DNA of 12,174 bases, from NCBI GenBank assembly GCA_905221605.1, contig CAJNDS010000440.1:128501-140674 (forward strand), written 5' to 3'. This document shows positions 1 through 10,500 of the stretch, one piece after another (the stretch's first letter is position 1; every line of letters starts with the position of its first letter). The position numbers and the translations under genes were made by a program. Source of the stretch: Symbiodinium natans. Taxonomy: Eukaryota > Sar > Dinophyceae > Suessiales > Symbiodiniaceae. Below the pieces are notes generated by a model that saw nothing but the letters and a program-made list of their open reading frames with translations, was not told the origin of the DNA and ran no database searches.

Positions 1-16
1 CTGGGCCACAGCAGGC
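1..16 (-). CDS. Possible partial exon running off the left edge
   Basis: A pyrimidine-rich stretch (complement of about 22-60) ends in GCCAG|GC. The remaining 16 nt can continue the preceding candidate exon in phase 2 (PAVAQ). Too short to assign. Confidence 0.25.
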
Positions 17-437
17 CTGGCTGCACTCGCGAGGCGGGCAGAAGGTGGAAGTTGGAGAGCCAGCCAAAGCGGGGATCCGCTTTGGGATGTAGGGCTTCGG
101 GTATTTAGGGGTTGTGCCCTAGAATCCTGTGCCCAACCCACCTTCAGCTTGGCTTCGGATGCTAGAATGAAAGCCGGACACCACGAAGCGCAACAAAAAT
201 TAGAGCTGTGGGGATTCGAGGACATTTCCAGACGACTTGGCTGAATTCAGTAGCCTTTTTTCATTGCCATGCGTAACGTTTTGTTTAGGATTTTTGGGGG
301 ATGGCTGTATGCAGGCAAAGCTGCCCTTCGAAACTCCTGTGGCCCCACCCTCAAGGCCACGAAACCTCTAAACCCTCAACCCCGACAAATCCCCAAGCCC
401 AACCAAAGCCCTGCCTAAACCCAAGATTCACCCCAGA

Positions 438-550
438 ACCCTGAACCATAGAACCCTAGACCCTACACCCTGAACCCTGAACCCCCCCTGAACCCTGAAC
501 CCTGAACCCTGAACCCTAAACCCTAAACCCGAAACCCTAAACCCTAAATC
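438..550 (-). repeat. Telomeric tract with CCCTGAA variants
   Basis: C-rich on the + strand: first CCCTGAA variant units, then CCCTAAA units. In lectin sense it reads TTTAGGG and starts about 22 nt after the candidate exon ending at 572. Confidence 0.95.
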
Positions 551-571
551 CTGGGAAAAAGGAGTCCTCGC

Positions 572-624
572 CTCGGCGGTGAAGGCAGCGGCGCGCCGGA
601 CTTGCGCGGGACCTCCTCCCAGTC
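572..624 (-). CDS. Possible downstream exon DWEEVPRKSGAPLPSPP
   Basis: A phase-0 frame after GGAG|GA reads DWEEVPRKSGAPLPSPP with strongly GC-rich third positions for the first 13 codons, then a possible GC donor at AG|GCGAGG. Proline-rich sequence suggests a linker. The upstream sequence has no clear pyrimidine tract, and a plus-strand frame through the same bases is also open, so this is tentative. It lies between telomeric tracts 438-550 (CCCTAAA) and 645-752 (TTTAGGG). Confidence 0.35.
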
Positions 625-644
625 CTCCAGGCTTCTCAAGCTAG

Positions 645-752
645 GTTTAGGGTTTATAAGTTTAGGGTTTAGGGTTTAGGGTTTAGGGTTTAGGGTTTAG
701 GGTTTAGGGTTTAGGGTTTAGGGTTTAGGGTTTAGGGTTTAGGGTTTAGGGA
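645..752 (+). repeat. Interstitial (TTTAGGG)n tract
   Basis: About 14 near-perfect TTTAGGG units, preceded by one TTTATAAG interruption. It lies immediately upstream (sense) of the candidate exon 624-572. Confidence 0.97.
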
Positions 753-805
753 TGAAACCCTCAAACCCCTCAACTAGAGGCCCCTGAACCCCTCAGCCCC
801 AGCAC

Positions 806-853
806 CTGCGATGCCGCAGAGACGGCTTCCTGGGCGGCATCCGAGTCATCCAC
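806..853 (-). CDS. Possible downstream exon VDDSDAAQEAVSAASQ
   Basis: Forty-eight nucleotides lie between GGGCAG|GT and GCAG|GTGCTG, open in phase 0 on both sides. They read VDDSDAAQEAVSAASQ, an acidic, alanine-rich, helix-prone segment with mostly GC third positions. Phase 0 fits splicing from the CTLD end. A (CCCTAAA)n tract in the sense direction (865-951) ends 12 nt before its acceptor. No family is recognised. Confidence 0.45.
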
Positions 854-864
854 CTGCCCGAGGC

Positions 865-951
865 GGGTTTAGGGTTTAGGGTTTAGGGTTTAGGGTTTAG
901 GGTTTAGGGTTTAGGGTTTAGGGTTTAGGGTTTAGGGTTTAGGGTTTAGGG
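865..951 (+). repeat. Interstitial (TTTAGGG)n tract
   Basis: About 12 perfect TTTAGGG units. In lectin sense it is CCCTAAA and ends 12 nt from the acceptor of candidate exon 853-806. Confidence 0.97.
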
Positions 952-1437
952 GTTGTTTGGTTCAAGCTTCCGGGGTGTCTTGTAGAGGCTTAGAAAGGAA
1001 AGAGGGCTGCTCAAAAAACGCGAGTGCGACACAGGTTTGACAAAGGGACGAGGCTGACAGGAATGCCACCTTGCGAGGGCATTGAGGTTTCAGGGCTTTG
1101 AAATGGGATTGGGAGACAAAGGCTGCCCTAAGCCATATGGGGGTTTCCGAAAAGAAGGAGTGCCCTGTTTGGGGGGTTCTTACAATCAGGATTATAGTAT
1201 TTGGGGGTGTCTTAGGGGTACCCGAATTTTGGGAATTGGCCACATGCCCTCGGGGTTCAGGGTTTCGGGTTTGGGCCCTACCCTGTGCTGCCCTAGACCC
1301 TAAGGACCCGCGAGATCACCTGCAAGCATCCTCCAAAACTCTAAAGCCGTAACTCTCCTCGACCCCAAATCATGGGATGCTTAACCTCCCCCCCCATCCC
1401 CCCTCTGCACTCCTCCTGTTCCCCTAGAAAGAACAAA

Positions 1438-1491
1438 GGATCCTTTTTGTATATATAAGAAAGCCCATAACCAAAAAAGTAAAAAGGATCC
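1438..1491. repeat. Inverted repeat with 11-bp perfect arms
   Basis: ggatccttttt at 1438-1448 is exactly complementary to aaaaaggatcc at 1481-1491, around a 32-nt AT-rich loop with TATATATA. It lies just past the possible stop codon of the lectin frame. Confidence 0.8.
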
Positions 1492-1502
1492 CTAACACTG
1501 AT

Positions 1503-4500
1503 CTAGACTCCCCCATCACTTAGTGGCGAAGCTGCCTTGCAGATGAACTTCTGCCTGTCTGTGCAGAAGGTATCCAGCCAATGCCCCTTGAAGGGTTTTG
1601 ACACCTCAACAGACTCAAGGCGGGCACCCAAAGCCAAAAGCTCTTTGAAGTCTTGTGCACTCTAATTCTGAACACCCAAACACCCCTTAACCCACCCCAA
1701 ACCCTAAACCCTCTAAACCCTCTTGGATGGGCCCTGGGCCGGTATCATTAACCCCCACAACTGCTGCTAAAAGCAGAGCTCCCCTCAGGCCCACAACAAC
1801 TCCGAGAACGCCTGAATCTGGGGTTTAAGGTCCAGGGTTCAAGGTTTAGGGCAAAGGACAAGACAAGCAAAAAGGAAGCCAGACCTAGAATGAAGGTGGT
1901 CGTAACGATAGCAACTGAGCTACACAAACTAAACAGCTAGGGTTTCTGTAAGGTTCAGGTCTAGGTTCTGGAACCCGCCTACTCACCAACCGCCTCCCCC
2001 ACCACCCCCCACCCCACACGCCATGAAGTTTGGGAGTATTGGGTCGGGGTATCTAGTAGGGTTTAGGGTTCGAGGGTTCGAGGGTTCGAGGGTTCGAGGG
2101 TTCTAGGGTTTAGGGTTTAGGGTTTAGGGTTTAGGGTTTAGGGTTTAGGGTTTAGGGTTTAGGGTTTAGGGTTTAGGGTTTAGGGTTTAGGGTTTAGGGT
2201 TTTAGGGTTGAGGGTTGAGGGTTTAGGGTTTAGGGCTCTTGAACCCACACCCGCCTCCAAGACATTGCAATCTGAAGTGTGGCCGTACCTGCCTCGGGGC
2301 CAAGGCAACTGCGACTGAAAAAAGCTCTTGGGGTGCTCGGGGCATGGCTTAAGGGGTAGCAGGCAGGCCCCCCTCAAAAAGGGACCTTAATCCCCCATAT
2401 AACCCCTATTTACCTTATGTAGTCCCTATATACCTAAGTAGCCCCTACATAACCCTCAAATAACCCCTGAGGTCCTTCATAAGGGTCCTGCCTTTAGGCC
2501 CTGGGGTGGCCCTTGCACTGCCGAATCCCCTGCATCTCTAGGTACGATCGGGGCCTGAATATATAATTACAAAGGGACCATCAGGGAATACTATTCGTAA
2601 TTATTCCGACCCTATATTACCCTCCCTTTCAAGGGAGAGGATGGAACGAATGGAATTCCCCAGCCCTAAGCCCTGTAAGCATCGCTTAAACCGAAACTGC
2701 AACCTGCACGTGCGCTCTGTTCGACACTAAAGTCCCTCTGATTATCGGAATCTCCCTTGTAAGAAGGACCCCCAAAGCTCATGCAGAACACCGCGCAGGG
2801 CTTGGGGTTGAGGGTTCAGGGCTTGTTCAGGGCTTGTTCAGGGCTTGGGGTTGCCACATTAGGCCGCCCACAGTGCCGGTGGTCCGTGCAGAAGTCGTTG
2901 TTGGGCTCCTTATTCCTGAAGGCCAGGACGGGCTCTGGCGGTTCTTTAGGGCTCTGGGTTTAGGGAGTTGAGGGTTTAGGGTTTAGGGTTTAGGGTTTAG
3001 GGTTTAGGGAGTTTAGGGTTTAGGGTTTAGGGAGTTTAGGGAGTTTAGGGCTTTGGGGGTCTAGGTTTTACCTGACTCAGGGACTTGGTGGCTTGCGGTT
3101 TAGCGGTCAAGCCCTACGCAACAAGCACGATGTGCAAGCCCTTCACTTAGGGGATAGGATTAGGGGGACCCTTGGGGATATAGACCCTCTGAATAGGGTC
3201 CCTGCTTAAGAGAGCCAGAAGAGGGTTAAGAAGGGGTTCCCTTTTAAGGGCCCCCCTATCCTACCTAGGATCACTTTGGGGCATTTTACATTGTCGAGAT
3301 TCCTTTTCAGTGCATCTCAACACATGCTGGAGTGCTGGTTTAAACAAATGCTTAGCCCACGCAAACCCCCCCCAAAAAAAAAGCCATTTTTGGTGCTACG
3401 TCCGAGGGGGGAAGCTAAGTTTCCGTTTTGCATTTCCCAAACCTTAGCTAAACTGAACGAGCGCTGGACCCTAAACCCCAAAAAACCCAAAGAAGCCAGG
3501 GGTGCTGAGCTGGGGAGCCCGCCCGCCACCGTGGTCAAACCACTTGCTCCAGTCGAAGGGGCTGCCGTCGACCTGAGAGGTTGGGCCGGGGTTGAAGGCT
3601 TAGGGCTTAGGGCCCAGTGTTTGGGGTGGTGTAATTAAACCCTAAACCCTAAACCCTAAACCCTAAACCCTAAACCCGGGGGTTCATGGCCGGCAGGTAT
3701 GTAGGGAACGTTAGGGAAGCCTAGGGGGCCTTAGGGAGTCGTAGTATTAGGGAGCCTTGGGTTACATACCCCCCTTGAACCCCCTACAGAGCTGAAGACT
3801 TCCCCGGGTTTAGGATCCCGCACCCTGCGAAAATGCACAGAGCTTGGGTCGGTGGGTGGGTAGGGCTCTACTGAACTTGGAGTCCTAGCACAAAGTGAAA
3901 AAAGCTGTGATTTTCGCTATTTCTTAACAATTGCAGTACGTACCCAAAAGTAGAAATTATTCCCCAAGCCCCTGAAGGGGTGTGTGGGGGCAGCTGGGAG
4001 GAGTATCTGCGTTGATGGTTTAGGGTTTAGGGTCTAGGGTTTCGGGTTTCGGGTTTCGGTTTTGGGGTTTGGGGTTTAGGGTTTAGGGTTTAGGGTTTAG
4101 GGTTTAGGGTTTAGGGTTTAGGGTTTAGGGTTTAGGGTTTAGGGTTTAGGGTTTGGGGTTCAGGGTTTAGGGGCGTAGCCTTTTTGGTAGTCTCCCCAAC
4201 ACAGAGCAGGCAAGGCCTTGGCTCAGAGCATGCCCCACCCGACCACCGACGCACCAAGCTCGAAACTAGACATACTTGCCTGCGCCCAACGAATCCTTAA
4301 GGGCTTAGCTCTACCGACCAAACCCTACTTTAGGGCTCAGGGTGTAGGGCTTCGGGTATAGGGGTAAGGGTTTAGGGCTTGGGGTTTAGGGTTAAGGCCC
4401 AAATCAACCCTCCACCCTCCACCCCAAACCCATGGCGAGGCCACGACCCAGATCCAAACGTTGCGCTTGCTCGGATGCCGATCCGTCCCACCTGAAGCCC

Positions 4501-7500
4501 GGGGAGTCTTGGGGGGGGAGGGGGCGGGGGGTCTTCTGGGTTTCTGTAAATCTCTAGGCCCAAGATGCAAACTACACGTTAAGCCAAGCACAAGATGATA
4601 TAATCTAAGAATAAAGTTCTATGGGAAGTGGTAAGTTCTAAATCCTGCAAAGATAGACAGAATTAGCGAAGATATGAACAGTACAATGCTGATATACTGT
4701 ACAGCCCTGAGAAGCAGACCAAAGGAACCCTCCCATGAATGGGAACGATTGCAAGGTTCAGGCGACTGACGCCGGCACATCTTCAAAGTCAGCCTAAACC
4801 CTAAACCAAACCCCAAACCCTAAACTCTAAACCCTAAACCGCTGTGCAGGGGTACAGTCTGGCTACGCGCAGAAGCTTGACAATGAACCAAGCCCTCAAC
4901 GCTACACCCTACAAAAGGAGCCTGAATATTTAGCATAGGGTTTTTTTGGAGGGGATTATTCCTGTAGTGTATAATCCGCCGACCCTGGCGGCGTGTTGGA
5001 TGGGAAAAGGAGGTGAAAACCTCCCTCTTTCCCTCCTTACCCCCCCAAAACGCGAAGGGGGGGGGGGGCAGGGGGGGGTCCCCAGGCAGCTTTTCCATGG
5101 AGGGCCAGGCCACCCACACGGCATAAACTCACGGACCATAGGCGGTTTCGCACAGGACATAGGGGCCCGCCCCCCTAACCCCCCCTACCCCCCCCCCCTA
5201 CCCCCCCCCCCCCACCCCGCGTGTACCCCGCTTTACAACCAGAATCCCCACTTTACAACCAGAATCCCTACTTTACAACCCAGAAGCCTTTCCAGAATCC
5301 CTACTTTGCAACCGGTTGCGAAAGCTTCTTAACAACCCAATTAACTGATAACGTCAACGCTTAGAATCATCATCCCTTACGGCAGCCATGCAGGTTGGAA
5401 AGTGATGCCGGTTGCAATGTGGGCGTTCTTAACCCGAATCCACGACAGATATGTGTGTGTATATACACATGAAAGCCAATACATGAACCCCAAATTTTAT
5501 TGCATTTGATGTTGTATTTATGGTTTTAGGCCATACAAGTACTTTCAAGAAAAAGTTTCCGTTCTTGTGTGTTTGTTTTAGGGAAAGCACACAAAAAAGC
5601 TTTTTAGAAACCCAAACCACCAACCCACCACAGGCAAATCTGGGAGTGCAAAAGACATTAAAATGCAACCAAATTCCTACCCTCGCACTCCACAGCACCT
5701 CGCTTGGCGGACGGACGCTTTTTTCTCACCAGCGTGGACGTTGTTTGAGTCATTTTAATTTGATGTTGCACTTATGGTTTTGGGCCATACAAGTACTTTC
5801 AAATAATGACTTTCCGTTCTTGTGTGTTTGCATCGGGGAAAGCATACAGAAAAAATGATTTTTTGAACCCCAACCCACCAACCCACCACAGGCAAGGCTA
5901 GGAGTGCGAAGCGCATTAAAACATAACCAATTCCTAAATCAGCCCCAAAAACAAAATTGTGAAAAAGAAACGCTTTTTAACATTCGGGGAAAGACGAGAC
6001 ACAAAGATAACAATAAACACAATGGGGTGCGTTCCTTTTCAAACACAGACCTACCTAAACCAAGCCACGACAACCTGCGTCGGGTGAAGGCCCCATATGT
6101 TAGACACTTGAGGGAGTCTCGAGGAACCAAACTATATGGAATCTAGGTAGGTTTGTTGTAAAAACTCATGAAATCCCAATAGGTCTTAATCATAGGTAGA
6201 CGGGTTGCAAAGTGGGCGTTGTCAGGATCGGCAGTTGTAAAGTGGGGATTCTCACGCCGGAAACAGTGCCTGTGGTTGTAAAGTGGGGATTCTGGTTGTA
6301 TTGTAAAGCGGGGGGGTTAATCTCCCCCCACCCCCCCCCCCTACCCCCCTACCCCCCCCCCACCAACTTGGCATCCTGTCACCTAACCAACGCGTTTAAA
6401 CCTTTCAACTATGCTCCAGCGGGGTCGGCGGCTTGAGCCGGAGGCTCTTAAATTACGAAGGGACCATAAGGGAATATGACTAGGAATTGTTCTGACCCCT
6501 ATACTACACCCTAAACCGCAAACTCAACCTTTCAGTGTTCTTCAACCTTCAACGCTACACACCGAAGTGCCATGCAAGCGTCTATCCTGCTCCGAGCCCA
6601 GAAGCCCTAAACCCTAAACCCTAAACCCTAAACCCTAAACCCTAAACCCTAAACCCTAACCCCCAAACCCTAAACCCTGAACCCCAGCTACATCGGCTTG
6701 CGGTGCAGGGTTTGAGGTCGAATTTGCTGGTTTTGGGTTGAGGGGGTGTAGGGGTTTAGGAATCAAGGGTCCAGGCTGTTGGGGATTTCGGAGTTAGGCA
6801 TGACGTGTACGAACCCTAAACCCTAAACCCTAAACCCTAAACCCTAAACCCTTGAAGCAGGCCCCACCTATCCAGCATCCTTGGTGGAATGGCCTGGAAG
6901 CGATTGAAATCGAGCCCGCCTGCTCAAATCCTAGACGCAAAGCCCTGAACCTTAAACACAAGCCCTGCACCCCCAAACCTGTACTGTCTTTTTTTCCCAA
7001 GCCGTCGTACTTATTGCATTTGCTTGCACAGTTTGAGAGCGTGGGCTTGGATTTTTAGGTCAAGTTGGAGTTCGGGGTGGGCACCTGCGAGCGCGTGCAT
7101 TGCACGCACACCCAAAGTATAACGACTGCTGCTTAAACTACTGCTTGCTGAAGAACCCTAAAAATAAAGTTCTTCCCTATAAGGGCAATAAGGGGATTAT
7201 TTGTTTTTTCGTTTTTTGGGGGTTCTTCATCAAATAGTAGTAGAGCAGTTCGAAGCATAGTCACTCGTCAGCTGACAAATGCTTCGTCACTGAGCTCTCT
7301 GAACAAAACGGCCTGAAGCCAGGTGAGTTCCCCAGGACGTGAACAGTATCAAAAAAGAGGCAGTGCTCCCTAAATCCAAAACCCTAAACGCTAAATCCGA
7401 ATTTTTTCTGAATGCTAACTCGACACGTGCAGTGTCAGACACATCTTCAGCTCCCTAAGCCCTTCTTTAACAACCAAGCCCCAAAAATTCTGGGCCCTAA

Positions 7501-10500
7501 CACCAACAAGGTTTTGGTTTTTGGGGTTAAGCCCTTACACCCGAAACTCCCCTAGACCCGAAATTTTGTTGCCGGAGCCACCCTCCATAAGAAAGGAGTG
7601 CCTCACATTGCCGCAAGCGAAAAGGCAGTGATCGTTCTCTGCCTGTCAGTCTGTTCCAGGGGCCTGGTGTCGGGGGAGGGGGTGGGGGCCGGGGGAGGGT
7701 GAGGGGGAGGAGGGAGCGTTTAGGATTTAAGTTGTAGGGAGGTCATAGAAAATCTCGTAAAAGCCTCCTAAGAAACAAATTAACACGTAGCCCCTACACC
7801 CCTAATATCAACGTTAAAAACCTCACCAACATAACCTTGTAACCCTAAACCCCAAACCCTGGACTTTTTAGGGCTAACAGACATTTGAGGGGTTTCGGGA
7901 CGGAACTGTGGGGCACTGGCCTGGTGTGCAACAGCCCCCAATCCGGCGATGCTACTCTGATCTCATGGCTCAACCTTGCCAAACATTGCTGCAAAAGTTT
8001 GACCTTGAAACCTACCTAAACCGTAAACCCTAAACCCTAAACCCTAAACCCTATAGGGTTGAAGGTTTTGTTGCTTCAACCCTTGAACCCCGCCAAAGCG
8101 ATAATCCCTTCAAACCCCAAACCCTAAACCCTAAACCCTAAGCCCTAAAAAGCACTCAATTCGGCGTTTCCGACAGTAGGGGGGGTACCTTATTTGGGTC
8201 CCTATTTTAAGGAAAGACTATTTGGGGACCTATATGTGGGGGTAACCCTCAACCTAAAACCCAAAACACAAAACCCAAAACCCTAAACCCTAAACCCTGG
8301 TTTCGTAAACTCCCAATTCGGCCTGACTGTGGATCGACGCCAGCGCCGCGCCGTAGCTCTCGCAAGCAGCCCTTGCCTGGCAAAGTCTCGGAAGGCTTAG
8401 GGTTTAGGGTTTAGGGTTTAGGGTTTAGGGTTTAGGGTTTAGGGTTTAGGGTTTAGGGTTTAGGGTTTAGGGTTTAGGGTTTAGGGTTTTAGGGGTCTAG
8501 GGGCTTCGGGAATTAGGGGTTTTGGGGTTTTGGGGCTTTGGGGGGTTAGGGTTTGGGGGTTGTGTTGGAGTTTGGGGTTTCGGGGTTAGGGTTTAGGGTT
8601 CGAATCCCAGGGCCAACCCCAAGACAGCAGACCTGGCCGCTAGCGTTTTTAGATGCGCAGGGTCAGGGCGTTGGGCAAAAGGAACGACACCCTAAACCCT
8701 AAACCCTAAACCCTAAACCCTAAACCCTAAACCCTAAACCCTAAACGGCCTAGCTATGGAAATCTGTGGAGTCCCCGAAGTACCGGATCCTCAAGGGAGC
8801 TTCTCTGAGCCTGCTGAGATACTCAGATGATAGTCGGCACACCGGCCATTGAAGCAGCAACCTCCCCAAATCCATGAAAGAATCTCGATGTTTAGGGTTT
8901 AGAGGCTAACCCTAAACCCTAAACCCCGCCACCAAACCACCTCAAATGAGCTCCTTTCACCGCGCCGTCTTACAGTAGAGTTTGGGCGTGTATGCGCCCC
9001 GAAAAGCCCCTTAAACCCTGTATACCCTAAAAGTCCCAGGTCTCCGACAAACCCTATAAACCCATAAGCTTTGGAAAGAACTTCAGAGTCTCGAGATGGC
9101 ACAGCTCATGCATCGCAGCGGTGGGGTGACCATATTTTTTCCGATGCTGCAAGCAAGGAGCTGGAGATACTATGAAGAGTTGTACTGAACGCGAGGGAAA
9201 CGGAGCCCCCTTGGCTGATACGACACCAGCAAACCCAACGTCGATGAATGTCCAGGTAGCAGCCAAGCGGAGTCTGCCTGATAACATGCGGGCCAGAACA
9301 GGCTGAAACTGTTAGACCTCGACATGGACGGGCGCTACTGCCACAGATGGCTGGATGGCAGAGAAAAAGGCAACAATGGAAGCAAATCGTGCATTTCCGC
9401 AGGTCGGACCAGCTAGGGGCCAACGCAAAGCCGTCTTACAATAGAGTTTAGGACTTGAATAAGACCTACAAACCCTATAAACCCTGTAAACCCATAAGCT
9501 TTAGGATGCTTAGGGTCTTGAGTTGGCACATGCATGGCGACGCTGCAAGGAAAGACGTGGAAATACTGTGAAGAGTTGTATTGAGTGCGAGGGAACTGGA
9601 TTCCCTTTGGACCGGAATGGCTGCCCCAGATGGCTCAGCCATGGGATGGCAGCAACACGCAAGAATGGAAGCAAATTATGCATGTCCGCAAGTCGGGCAA
9701 GTCAGTCACGGGCCAACGCCAAGCCACTTGCCATCGCAACAAGGATCTCCAGGTTGCACTAACATATCCGGCATGCTGCCCTCAGCCCATGCCTCCCCAA
9801 AGCGTGCCTGGCGGCCCCTCGCCACCTGCACCTGGAAGGCGTACGGACTCTTGGCGACATTGATGAGGTAGTTGTTCAGCTGCCGAACGTAGAGCCGGTG
9901 GGTGGAGCTGTTTGGCTCGAGGTTTTTGTTGGGAGGCTTTGGAAAGCTCTCCGGCACGTAGAAAACCGAGGCAACACCGGCTGGCTCCACGGTATGGCTA
10001 CAGCTCCCACCACACCCCATGGCAAAGAGACCTAGCAATGGAGATCTACGTCCGGGGAGCTTCTTCAAGCTGCTGAGATGCTCAGGTGACAGTCGGCACA
10101 CGGGAAGGCTCCTACTGTATCACTGCTGGCCATTGAAACAACAACCTCCCCAAATCCTCCCCAAAGGGCGGATTGCCTCCCCAGAACCTTGAAACAATTG
10201 AACTTTGCAATTGGGCTGCGGGATCCACACAGATCCTGGCCTTAAGTAGGGAATGAGGGAACTAGGTCCCCCTACAGCGCACCCTCTACGGGCCTATGTA
10301 TAGGGTACCTCATTCCCCTCATTCCCTACTAAGAACCAGTAGGGTACGCACAACTTTGGAGCCTCCACTAAGGGCAGTTCAGGTCTACGGGTCTTTCTGA
10401 AAATTGTGGGGCTGGACGGTGTCTCACAGGGCTTGGTGCAGAGGGCGTGCAGGGATTTTTGGGGCTCACAATCGGGTTTGCAGAGCGTACAGGGGGTTAT

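Larger units (their letters stand above)
854..1535 (-). other. Intron or 3' flank after the CTLD exons
   Basis: Apart from the telomeric tract at 865-951 it holds degenerate telomere-like motifs (about 1251-1275) and a perfect 11-bp inverted repeat. If the protein stops at 1505-1503, this is 3' flank instead of intron. The two overlapping plus-strand ORFs at 1082-1352 show no coding signature. Confidence 0.6.
5226..6316. mobile_element. Non-autonomous element with terminal inverted repeats
   Basis: The left end (5226-5260) reads ccccgctttaca, then accagaatccccactttacaacc in two overlapping pieces. The right end (6274-6316) is its reverse complement except for a 5-base insertion. Further subterminal copies of the TTGTAAAGTGGGGATTCT module occur at 5261-5280, 5292-5313, 5410-5427, 6203-6220 and 6235-6253 in mixed orientation. 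No transposase is visible; the interior holds a 254-bp-spaced duplication. A target-site duplication is unclear (possibly a TA-containing triplet, or the poly-C blocks). It resembles a MITE or a deleted DNA transposon. Confidence 0.65.
4492..6867 (-). other. Largest lectin intron (between exons D and E)
   Basis: It contains a G/C-rich run at 4511-4531 serving as pyrimidine tract in sense, an AT-rich stretch about 4570-4700, telomeric tracts, poly-C blocks, and the inverted-repeat element 5226-6316. The ORFs at 4619-5332 cross low-complexity C runs and are not supported. Confidence 0.65.

Noticed and set aside
645-951. Regular repeats resembling a CRISPR array
   Set aside because: Continuous 7-bp telomeric units without spacers.
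3380-3400. GCCATTTTTGG resembling part of the dinoflagellate spliced leader
   Set aside because: Only about 10 bases match and the flanks do not; within an A-run this is likely chance.
3276-3638. Plus-strand 120-codon ORF
   Set aside because: It lies antisense to CTLD exon F and runs through telomere-like repeats; coding bias belongs to the other strand.
4946-5332. Plus-strand 128-codon ORF
   Set aside because: Translation is driven by poly-C runs and the repeated inverted-repeat module (repeated FTTRIPTLQP-like peptide); no domain.
5520-5858. Plus-strand ORF spanning the internal duplication
   Set aside because: Equivalent parts of the two copies are read in different frames, so no protein is conserved.
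7264-7326. Plus-strand consensus donor CCAG|GTGAGT with open frame ADKCFVTELSEQNGLKP
   Set aside because: No convincing acceptor or neighbouring plus-strand exons, weak codon bias, and it lies in a lectin intron.
8597-8607. GGTTCGAATCC, a perfect tRNA B-box
   Set aside because: Upstream sequence is decayed telomeric repeat with no A-box, and the T-arm stem does not pair fully; no tRNA fold is seen.
9106-9423. Minus-strand 105-codon ORF in the tandem duplication
   Set aside because: No third-position bias, and the frame is not kept in the second unit.
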